Source of the DNA: Blasia pusilla | Taxonomy: Eukaryota; Marchantiophyta; Marchantiopsida; Blasiales | Direction: 5' to 3' | Assembly (NCBI GenBank): GCA_050084515.1 | Contig: CM114273.1 | Location: 124,001-188,000, forward strand | Length of the DNA: 64,000 nucleotides | Shown here: positions 51,601 through 61,502 of the stretch, in pieces | Numbering within the stretch: position 1 is the stretch's first letter | Layout: each line of letters opens with the position of its first letter | Position numbers and translations under genes: made by a program | Notes under the pieces: model-generated | Database searches by the model: none | What the model was told of the DNA's origin: nothing | Seen by the model: only the letters and a program-made list of their open reading frames with translations

Positions 51601-52688
51601 GTGAACACTGCACCCATGACTACCACAGAACAATCAGCGTTAGAAACCTCATCGGAGGAGATCCAAGACACGATCAGTGTCAAGGATCTTTCCCATAAGC
51701 AAACGAAGAGTAGGGACAGTGGACGATCCGTGAGATCAAATGGCTCATGGAGATTGATCGCACCAAACTCTCGCCATTATGTGAGGAAAAAAATGAGGCA
51801 GTGTGACAAGGAACGACTCCATGCAGCTATCACACATTCAACATAGGTTATACCATATATGGAAGTGGCATCCATCACCAGACGGTTCTCTGAACTAGAA
51901 AGAAAATGGGAAAGCTTTCAGGCCAACCAAATGTTGACATGCAATTGAAGAAGGACTTAGCTGCCTGCTTCAAAGAGGATAACACTCAGCTTGGGAAAGC
52001 AATGCAAGAGTACCGTGTAACTGGGAATAGCCCTGCAAATCCTGTTAGAACCTAGACTGAAGTAGTGGGCAAGCACACGACCACAACACAAATCACGGAG
52101 GTTGCAACACAGGTAGCCAAAGAGGAAGCAGATAGGGTCCTAGAAATCCAAGATAGGAAAACTAGAGAACTTAATTTAGTTATCATGGGACTGCACTTTT
52201 CCAAGGAAGAAGACTGTAATTCAGTTTTGCAAGAGAAGGTCTCCACAACTCTCGGGGTCACACCAACAGTCACCTTCACAGGGATAAGACTTGGGAAAGG
52301 AACAGGGGACCGACCAGCACCAATGTTGGTACAATTTGATCCCTCACAACGGGGACCAGCGATGGAAACGAGGTTGGCCATCCTCCGCAGTAAAGCAGTT
52401 CTGAAAGGATCTACTATCCGTATCTTCCCACATCTGACCACCAAGCAAAGAGCAACATTCCCTATTGAAAGGGAGAAGGTTCTAGCTGCCCGCAACAACG
52501 GTCTTTGGAGTGAACTCAGGGAAGGAAAGGCCACGACACCAGTACCTAGGAGAAACAAAAATGCAGCACCAACACGACAAACACGAGGGGTAATGAGCGA
52601 AAACTCGGATTCCAACCAGAGAATTAGCAATTCTACAACTCAGAACCAGGACTTGGAGGTGACAAACCTCCATTGTTGGATTCTCAAC
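51601..52688 (+). pseudogene. LINE ORF1 (nucleic-acid-binding protein), broken
   Basis: An opening frame from ATG 51601 stops at 51844-51846. After further stops, a second frame (52065 onward) runs 200 codons before the inserted LTR. It carries an RRM-like pattern typical of L1-type ORF1 proteins: RELNLVIMGLHFSKEED (RNP-like strand), GIRLGKGTGDRPAPMLVQF and LKGSTIRIFPHLTTKQR. ORF1p coats the element RNA. The last codons before 52674 are element sequence; the tail after that is LTR. Confidence 0.7.
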
Positions 52689-53166
52689 ACCCACTCCTCT
52701 AAGCACAATTAATCTGATCGGCCCCCTTGTATGAGGAGAAGCCTAGATTCATGGTTCATACTTAGACGTTGAAGGAGTCATAGTAATATGACGTAGGTGG
52801 TTTTAGGAGTAGCGTTACTAGGTTTATCTAACCCTATATTGCATCAGGGTGCGGGGCACCCTGATGCATCGCGGAGGTCTGAGAGCGCAACCCCTGGTAT
52901 GCCAAGACGACGTCGGGGTCTGGTGGCGTAGCCCCTGGAATTTTTTTTCTATTAATAGAAATGAAGAAAAATAGGTAAAAACCCTAGTTTTCCTGGGTAG
53001 TCAAATAGTCGGGAGCCGCAGCAGTAGCGCATTCTCGTATGTCGAGTTATCTCCCAGTTCAGGTTCCATCGAAGCTCTTCTGTGAGCGCACGGACGGACT
53101 AGGCCACTTTGTATCTCTAAGTTTTGTAAAGATTTCAGTGATTTTCTCACTTTCTGTTTTCTCACA
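52674..53166 (+). repeat. Solo LTR (LTR-B family) with 5-bp target duplication
   Basis: 493 bp starting TGTTGGATTCTCAACA and ending TTTTCTCACA, flanked by TCCAT at 52669-52673 and 53167-53171. It interrupts the junction between LINE ORF1 and ORF2. No internal retroelement sequence is left, the outcome of LTR-LTR recombination. A perfect 13-bp hairpin (TGCATCAGGGTGC GGG GCACCCTGATGCA) lies at 52840-52868. Another fragment of the family is at 42486-42611. Confidence 0.95.
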
Positions 53167-53192
53167 TCCATGACAAGACCTCCCTATAGGGA

Positions 53193-56100
53193 ATGGAGGA
53201 TGGGAAGGATATTACCAACCCATCCATTCAGGCAATTTTTCATAATTGTGGAGGACCATTATGGTCCAGAGGCAATGGCATTACATATCTGGGCACAAAA
53301 CTGGACCTTATTTTTTTTGCTGAAACACATGAACATGATTCCAACCGCATTCCCAACAAAGAGGACTTCCAGGTTTTTGCTACCCACAACCCACTCACAA
53401 AAAGCAAAAGCAAAGGACACGGTGGCCTGGCATGCTTGGTAGCACCATGGTTACAACCTTTTTTCTCCATAGCCGACATTGATGAGGAGAAACACTTCCT
53501 CTGGATCAAGGTCAACAAAGAAGTGGGGTTACCGAAAGATCTCCTCATTGCTGTTTGCTACTTCAGTCCCACTGTGCTCAAAAGAGAATTCCCGTATGAG
53601 GCTCTCTCTACATCTATTGAGCACCACATGCACACGGGAAATATCCTCCTAGTAGGAGATTTCAACGGGAGAACGGCCAACATTCAAGCTCCAATCTATA
53701 TGTCAAACAACACCAACATGGAAGGGATTGATACTCAGTCGGCTGATGGGTCTCTCAGAGAAGTATTCTTCCCACACATGAAGCACAACTCAGTGGACAA
53801 GGAAAAAACAGCCAATGGAGAGAAACTTCTCCAACTTTGCTCAACACATTGTTTGGTACTCACCAATGGCATGGCTATGTGGCCACAATCAGGAGGTCGC
53901 ACTTCCATTGGAGACTCTGACTCCAATAGAGAAACCTCAACATCAGTGGTTGACTACCTCATTGGGGAAGTACATCAACTACCACATCTGGTTGCCAATG
54001 TGTAGGTCACACCCGTTCTAGAATCTGATCATGAACCACTCTACTTTGACATCATGGTCTCCAAAACCATCCCAGAGGCTGCAGAAAAATTAACCCTGCC
54101 GACCAAATTTCGATATACTTTCCTTCAGGAAAAGAAAGATGAACTCATCACACTCGTCAACAAGGCTCTTACAGAGTGCTCACCCACAGTGAACACGACT
54201 GAGTTCAGCGACATCCTACGTCAATGTTGCAAAAAAGTCCTACCTTTCCAACTATCTAGAGGCAAACACATTAGATCCACTTCTACGATCTTCTCCCAAC
54301 CCTGGTTTGACAAGGACCGCAAAGAGGCCCGCAGGGAGCTGAATGACCGGCTGAGGGAGGATCCACACTCTCCACACACTCAATTGTTGCAGAAAACTTA
54401 CAAACGATTGGTACGTAGGAAGAAACACAATTTCATTGCCATCAAGATCACAGAGTTCACAGAACAGATGAAATACCAATCGGCCAAATTCTGGAGAAAA
54501 CTCAAGAATAGACAGAACATCATTCCACTCCGGATCTACAGATCTGGACCACATATGGTACCCAACTTTACCACTCCAACATTGCCGCTCCCATCGACCC
54601 CTGGCCGAATGGGCTTCAGGATCTACCGGACCTCTTCACCATTGACGATATCACATCAAGAATCAAAAGGCTACATAACAAACCAGAGGATGGCCTGGGG
54701 TGCCAGACTCAAATGTTCAAATTCGCAAGTGAGGCCAATGGCCCAACCCTCACTTGAATGTTGAATACTGCAGTTCAACAGGGCTTCCCACCAGAATGGC
54801 AAATGAATACGATCTACCCACTCTTCAAGGCTGGAGACCCAATGATACCATCCAACTACAGAAGGATCATGATGAGCTCCCTCATGGCCAAGTTGTATGG
54901 GCTACTGCTAGAAAGGAAAATCAGCGACTGGGCTGAAGAAAAGAAGGTGCAAGCCAGAGGACAAGGAAGTTTCCGACATTCACATAGCACCCTGGATCAC
55001 CTTCTCACACTCCGGGTACTGATTGAAGAAACTTCCAAGTCGAGAATTGGTCACAAGCCCGGTAAATTGTTACGCTGTTTTGTAGACTTTAAGAAGGCCT
55101 TTGACACAGTCCCAAGGGCGCTCCTTTGGAAACGACTTGGAGAGTTGGTTGTCCCACCACAACAACTTACAGCAATCAAGGTCTTATATGCTCAGGTGTT
55201 TGCACAGATTGCCATTAAGAGGGGTAGATCTGAAACTTTATCTTCCAACACCGGAGTCAAACAAGGATGCCCCCTCTCACCTGCATTTTTGGGCTCTACA
55301 TTGTGAACTTGAAGAGGTGCTTTCGGAGTGAATGGAGATCCACTAGAGCCAAAGACACCGCCTCATCCCCCGCTCTGTGTATGCAGATGATATAGTTCTG
55401 ATGTCTAGAACAACACATGGGCTCCAACTTTACCTGAATGCACTTTCAAGCTTCTGCAAAAAATCAGGCATGGAAGTCAACTTGCTGAAAACAAAGATAA
55501 TCATCTTTGGATCACGCTGTGTGTGACCGCTGCTCCCTACGACGCAACGGTCACACACTTTCATCTTCAGCCAGGGAATGAGAAGGGAGATCATTGAGAT
55601 TGTGGATGAGTACATATACCTAGGGGTGCAACTCAAACCCAACAACCAATGGAGAGCCAATGGGAGTCGCAACAAGATCAATGCAGGCTTGAGGGGTCTA
55701 CACCTACTACAATCCAATTGCAAAAGAATGGAACTCTGGCATATTCCACAGAAACTCCATCTCTTCAAAACTCTGGTGATCCCAGCCACACTCTATGCAT
55801 CTTAGGTGTGGGGCCCTAGCTCCAAGGCTTGGCCCCAGGGACTTGAGGCCCCCCAAAAACTCTTCATGCGTCAGAGTCTAGGCATTAGGAAAACCACTCC
55901 CCACGACATTCTACTGGCTGAGTTTGGGGAGGTACCAATGGAGATCCATGTTGTTAAGAATCTGATCACATTTCTCCAACACCTTGAGGATATGTGCGAG
56001 GACGATCCCAATTATCTATCTGCCAGGGTCTACGTGGTTTCAAAAAGTAGTTCAAGGGAGATTGAGAAAGGAAAATTCTCACTGAAGAAAAGGGAGGACA

Positions 56101-56324
56101 GATTATGTAGATTTTGCAAATCGGGGCTTGTTGATGATGAACATCACTACCTCTTCGACTGCACCTTTCACGATCACATTAGGCTTGACTTCCCGGATCT
56201 CTTTGTTCACCGAGCTCCCAGGGTCCTCCCGTTCATGACTAGGCAGAATCAGACTCAGATTGCTAAATTCTTGCATAATTGTGTGAAGACCAGGGACACT
56301 CATCTGGCTCTAAGGACCCCTTAG
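53193..56324 (+). pseudogene. LINE ORF2: AP endonuclease, reverse transcriptase, zinc knuckle
   Basis: The endonuclease part (53193-54060) shows LDLIFFAETHE, ILLVGDFNGRT and, after a single stop at 54003-54005, ESDHEPL. These are the E, DFN and SDH active-site motifs of the APE-like nuclease that nicks target DNA. The RT part (54758-55430) has FVDFKKAFDTVPRALLW (motif A), GVKQGCPLSPAFLG (motif B) and VYADDIVLM near 55377-55403 (motif C). The C-terminal part has YIYLGVQL near 55612 and the knuckle CRFCKSGLVDDEHHYLFDC near 56107-56163. Frame changes near 54540 and 55310-55375 and stops at 54003 and 55803 show that it is inactive, but with few lesions. Domain order fits the L1 clade. Confidence 0.92.
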
Positions 56325-56433
56325 GCCCTCGCGGGTGCTTGCTCTCTCTCCAAATTTGTTGTTAAGTCTCAATACTAACTCCCATGGCCCTGTTGGGTCC
56401 CCGTGGACAATAAATCTATTCATTCATTCATTC

Positions 56434-56435
<2 letters not shown>

Positions 56436-56508
<73 letters not shown>
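56436..56508. repeat. (TC)n microsatellite at the 3' edge of the LINE
   Basis: About 36 uninterrupted units starting directly after the ATTC tail of the LINE. Confidence 0.98.
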
Positions 56509-56512
<4 letters not shown>

Positions 56513-56929
56513 ATGAACATCTGATTGACACATAATTCATCAAGCCTACAACCTAAAAAAAGGTGCTTCCTATAATTCTCTGGCCTATCACATTCACTCA
56601 CTCAGCTTCTGTAGCTCATATCCTGATCGGCTGCAATGCCATTGGAAATTTCTGGATACAAAAAATATAACAAGAACACATGTTGAAACAACGACATTGA
56701 AAGCGGATTTATCTTAGTTTCTGAAAAATCACAAAACTTTATACAATTTGAAAAGTTAAGAGTGAGAGACACACCGTTTGGGCAAAGATGTTTGCATATT
56801 CAACTCTTGTGGACATGCTCTTAATATGCTCTAGAGTAACGTCCTACACTTCATCACATCCTATGCAAAGATCATTATTCTTTATTTTCGGGCCTATTCC
56901 TCAAGCAAGGTCAAAAAATCAGTGTCAGA
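56509..56929. other. Unassigned interval
   Basis: Nothing recognised between the (TC)n tract and the 340-bp repeats. Confidence 0.5.
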
Positions 56930-57910
56930 CTATCTCAATGACTCGAAAGAATGCTACTCAAAGCCCTCTTTCCTCTCCAAGAATCCTCTTTTATCCCCCT
57001 CCCCCATCAAGGAAGGGTCCAAAAATAAAGAAAAGTTTCCCATACAAGCACCTCCACCCCAAGAACACAAGAAAAAAGAAAAAACTTCAAATGACTACTC
57101 TCACATGGAATTAAAAATCGTAAACCCTAAACAAGGTTTTTAATTTTTTGAATGATAATGGTTTTTTGAACCATTGACGGTTTTGAAAGATTTTGTGCCA
57201 AGGTTGGTGCCAAGTTTCATCACCATCCAATGGTTGAATGGTTGGTCTTTATTAACATGAAATGTCTCAATGACTCTAAAGAATGCTATTCAAACCCCTC
57301 TTTCCTCTCCAAGAATCCTCGTTACCCCCCTCCCCCATCAAGGAAGACTCCAAAAATCAAGAAAATTCTCCCATAGGAACACCTCCACCCCCAGAACACA
57401 TGAAAAAAGAAAACACTTCAAATGACTACTCTCACATCGAATTAAAAATCGTTAACCCTAAAGAAGGTTTTTAATGTTTTGAATGATAATGGGGGCCAAA
57501 ATGGAATATCTGAACCATTGACAGTTTTGAGGTATTTTGTGCAAAGGTTGGTGCCAATTTTCACTACCATCCAATGGTTGAATGGAAAGTTCCTTCATAT
57601 TAACATGAAATGTCTCAATGACTCGAAAGAATGCTACTCAAAGCCCTTTGTCTTATGGAGGAATCTTCTTTTCCCCCCCCCCCATCAAGGAAGGGTCCAA
57701 AAATCTTGAAACGTCTCCCATAGGACCACCTCCATCCAAGAAAAAAGGGGAAAAGAAAAAACATTAAATGATCACTCACACATGGAATTCAAAATCATAA
57801 ACCCTAAATAAAGTGTGTAATTTTTTGAATGAGAATGGAAGCTAAAATGGAAGATCTGAATTGTTGAAGTTATGAAGGTTTTTTGAGCCAAGGTTCGTAC
57901 CAAGTTAGAG
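56930..57910 (+). repeat. About three tandem copies of a 335-345-bp unit
   Basis: The phrases CTCAATGACTC(G/T)AAAGAATGCTA, CCCCATCAAGGAAG, AATGACTACTCTCACAT and AACCCTAAA recur. They start near 56933, 57267 and 57612, and the third copy is more diverged and runs out before 57910. The ORFs in each unit are repeats of one another and are not genes. Confidence 0.85.
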
Positions 57911-58080
57911 CACCATCGAATGGTAGGAAGAAAAGATACCTTGATTATATAATAAAATCACCCAAGGACTTGAAAGAATCAAAGCCCTATTCCTCATCCA
58001 ACACACCTCCTTTTCCCCCCTCTCAGAAACGAAAAAAAGAAAAAAATTTGAAAAATCAACTGAAATCCAACAACAGGATT

Positions 58081-61000
58081 TCATGATAAGACTCCATTCA
58101 AAGTCTTTACAGGAAGTAAACCCGATTTTTCCTTCCTGAAAGTATTTGGCTATATTTGTTATGCTCATGTTCCTTCTGAGAGACGTCACAAATTAGACCC
58201 CAAGTTTGAAAGATTGATCTTCATTGGCTACGCAGATGGCACTAAGGGGTATAAGTGCTACATTCCATCCTCTAGGCAGCTTATTATTAGTCGCGATGTT
58301 ATCTTTGATGAGCTGAAGTCATGGTATGCTCCATCTGAGCCTATTCCACCTCTATACTTGTATGTTGAGGGGGAGAATATGACTGTAAACCAACAGGCAT
58401 TGCCTTCAAATTCCCCAAGTACTAGTGTAGGATTCAGAGAGGTCCTAGATTCGTCAGTTAAATATGAGGGTCCATGGGCGGAAAGAGTACGTATTCAGTC
58501 TATTGACACTAGTCAAAACCCGAGTAAGGTATCATAGGCATCTACGTCTAAACCACAACTTCATAGATCAAGTAGAGTCACATATCCTATTCATAGATTC
58601 ATAAATGAAGGTTTTCTTACGACACATTATGCATATATGATGACTAACCTTCAAGAACAGGAACCGAGTTGTTTTGAAGAAGGTGCAAGTAAAGTCGAAT
58701 GGATTGAAGCTATGGAGGAAAAGCTTGCTGCATTAAGACATCAATAGACTTGGGAGCTAGTTGAAATACCTTCCGGTAAGGAAGCTATTGGTTGCAAATG
58801 GCTTTACAAAATCAAGCGCAATCAAGATGATACAATTAAGAGAAAGAAAGCAAGATTGGTTGTCGTGACTCTCGTAACCAAACAACACCAAATAGGCGCC
58901 AAGCGGAACATCAGAACTCAAGTGGACTCACGCTGCAATGATTATGCTTTGGAGAGGCTTTGGAAATGTCTCTTGGAAAAGTCCAAGAGACGAAACGCAG
59001 AATAGAGTTGTGCATTTCATGCATTAGTGTTTGCGACCAGGAAACCTAGACCAAACGCGAGCCAAGACTTGAGATGAGTTGAGTCTTGGAAGGTTGGTTA
59101 CCAAAGAGGTGAGAACCAATTTTGGAACGCGACTATCGTTTGGGGAATTTTATTGTGTTTTGGACCATAAAGTTTAGCCTCGAGATGCGTTCGGGATAAG
59201 TAAGAGCGCGTTGGAAAGCTTATCTTGAGACGCATCCAACGCAATAAAGATCTTAGCAAATCCATAGGTGTAGACTAAGATATTGGCTGAAAACCACTGT
59301 TAGAGCAATCAGGTTGAGGGCCAATTGGAGAGGCCCGAGTGTCTTTTCCTAAATGTAGGGAACCCTGGAGATCCCCAGAAGTACGAGTAAGGGAGGATTC
59401 TCTCCAAGATGTCTTGGAACACGAATCCCCACTTTGAGCACCAAAGAGCATGTTTGAGGCACGGGATAGAACGAGAGTTTAGCGTTGGGACTCGAAACCC
59501 AAACCAAATCCAAGGGAGTGGACTTTTTACGCCACACTTGGATTTCGACCCGAGATTCTCTCTTTGTATGAGTCTCCGTTAGGGACTCATTGGATATCCA
59601 TCGGACGGTTGAAACCGCCAGGTGCTAAACTTTGTTCAAGGTTCCTGAACCGACCAAAAAGTCCGTCCGAAGTCTTTTGAGACTTGCTTGTGTTGTAAAC
59701 TGTGAAACAAGGAAGGTTGAGCTTGGTCAGAGACCGAGATAAGAACTCGGAAAGTTAGCCCGCTGATTGATCCAAGATCCGACTAACCAGAGTGCATGTT
59801 TGGATGCACATCAGCGTTGAGAGCGTGACCTACTGAATGCATGCTTCCGCAATAACAAGATTAACGTTCAAGGAGAGTAGGTGCACGACATTGATGGCTA
59901 AGGGCTATGCACAACTATATGGCATTAATTATGAGGAAAATTTTAGCCTTGTTGCAAAGATGGCGACTATGAGAATAATTGTTGTAGTTGCAGTAAGTAA
60001 GAAGTGGAGATTACATCACATGGACATCAAGAATGCCTTCTTGAAAGGAGATCTATATGAGGAGGTATATTTGACTCAACCACATAGATACGAGCATCCC
60101 GAGTTTCCTTTTCACGCATGCAGGTTGAAGAAAGCTCTATACTGGCTCAAACAAGCTCCTAGACCTTGATATGGCAAGATTCCATACGTCTTATAAGAGT
60201 TGGATTTCAGGGTATGTGATTCTGACTCCTCATTATATGTCTTGATAGGACAAGATCATACGGTTATCATTGTATTGTATGTTGACGATCTTTTGATTAC
60301 TAGGAGTATTGAAGAATTGGTACAACAAGTCAAGCTGAAGTTATAAGCATAATTTGATATGAAGGACTTGGGAGAACTCAAGTACTTCCTTGGTATTGAC
60401 TTTATCAAGGTTGGAGAGAGCATGTGGTTACTACAACGACAATATGCTCTTCACATGCCTTCAAAATATGGTATGACGGCTTCTAAGCCAATCTCTACAC
60501 CATTGGACCAGAGTGTGAAGCTAAGAGTGGATAAAGGAGAGTTGCTTGCAGATTCTAATATGCAGAGGCGCATGGATGGAAGTTTGATCTATCTAACTAT
60601 AACCAAGCTAGATTTGAGCTATGCAGTTGGCCTAGTGAGCCAATTTATGCAAGCACCTCGAAAACCTCACCTTTATGTTGTGAGGAGGATTATACGGTAT
60701 GTGAAATTCTTTGTTCAATTCGGGCTTCAATTTGAACCTTCTTTGAGTTTATAATTACAAGGATTCACAGATGTTGATTGGGCAAAAAGCGTGTCTGATC
60801 GATACTTTACATCTGGTTATTCATTTATTTTGGGAAGTGCAGCTATAAGTTGGGCTTCAAAGAAGCAACCTACAGTTGCTTTATCTTCAACAAAGGTTGA
60901 GTAGAGAGGAGCAACCAATGCAACATGTGAGGTGGTGTCGCTTCATCGATTACTTGTTGAGATTCGTGGTAGTAACTTAGGACCTAGTATAATATATGCA

Positions 61001-61280
61001 AATTTTAAACTACATGAAAATTTGTTTAAAAAGATCCAATTCTACTAATGGTAGCATCAAGCTCGCTAATAACCTTGTGTTTTATGCTTTTACAAAGCAT
61101 ATTGAGATGCACTATCATTTTATCATAGAGAAAGTACTTGCCAAAGAAATCGATCTTGTGTATAGAGGTACAAATCAGCAAATTACTGATATCTTTACAA
61201 AGGCATTGTCTAGAGATAAGTTTGAGATGTTTGGAAATAATTTAGGCGTTAGAGATATCGATATGAGCTTGAGGGGGAGT
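58081..61280 (+). pseudogene. Ty1/copia polyprotein (integrase C-terminus, RT, RNase H), split by a solo LTR
   Basis: From the 5' end: TPFKVFTGSKPDFSFLKVFG and RLIFIGYADGTKGYKCYIP (integrase C-terminal and GKGY-type block), WIEAMEEKLAALRHQ, GCKWLYKIKRNQD and KKARLV up to 58860. Across the solo LTR come KGYAQLYGINYEENFSLVA, HMDIKNAFLKGDLYEEVYL, LKKALYWLKQAPRP, LYVDDLLIT near 60276, DMKDLGELKYFLGI, SYAVGLVSQFM, a GFTDVDWAKS RNase H start near 60760 and AISWASKKQPTVALSST. The RNase H C-terminus is frame-shifted; KHIEMHYHFIIEKVLAKEID lies at 61098-61157. Several stops and frameshifts are present. Gag, protease and the integrase core are missing. The polypurine tract GAGGGGGAG ends at 61280. Confidence 0.93.
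58861..59890 (+). repeat. Solo LTR-A inside the copia pseudogene, with target duplication
   Basis: 1030 bp starting TGTCGTGACTC and ending GGTGCACGACA, giving 7-bp inverted ends TGTCGTG / CACGACA. It sits exactly between the copia codons for KARLV and AKGYAQ. Flanking pentamers are TTGGT and TTGAT (one mismatch), a diverged 5-bp target duplication. No internal element sequence remains. The minus-strand ORF 59349-59537 within it is meaningless. Confidence 0.96.
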
Positions 61281-61502
61281 ATTGAAGATTGAGTTACAAT
61301 CAAGCTCATTAGATATCCAAATTAGTATATTTGGTACTCATACGAAGTAGGGGGAATCTTGGTTAGTCAATTAAGCGCGATTATCTTAACTAGGATTAGT
61401 AAATCACAGTTAGTCTAACTAGAGACTATGGTTAAGATTAGGGTTAGGGTTGCTTGTACATACCCATGAACATACTTATGAAGATCTTAGCCCTCACAAC
61501 AA
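61281..61502 (+). repeat. Probable 3' LTR part of the copia element
   Basis: Begins TATTGAAGATTGAG right after the polypurine tract (a mutated TG start is likely). It contains CTTGTACATACCCATGAAC and a TTAGGGTTAGGGTT stretch near 61440. The right end is not defined; it merges with the coding remnant that follows. Confidence 0.5.

Larger units (their letters stand above)
51300..56437 (+). mobile_element. LINE, nearly full length, inserted between (TC)n tracts
   Basis: A two-ORF non-LTR retrotransposon: about 300 bp of leader, an ORF1 region (51601-52690), ORF2 with endonuclease, reverse transcriptase and a C-terminal zinc knuckle (53193-56324), then a short 3' UTR. The 3' end has AATAAATCTATTCATTCATT, a short ATTC repeat tail. 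A 493-bp solo LTR (52674-53166) splits it. Without that LTR the element is about 4.6 kb, close to the usual 4.5-6 kb. The abutting (TC)n on both sides suggests that the microsatellite was the target. Confidence 0.88.
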
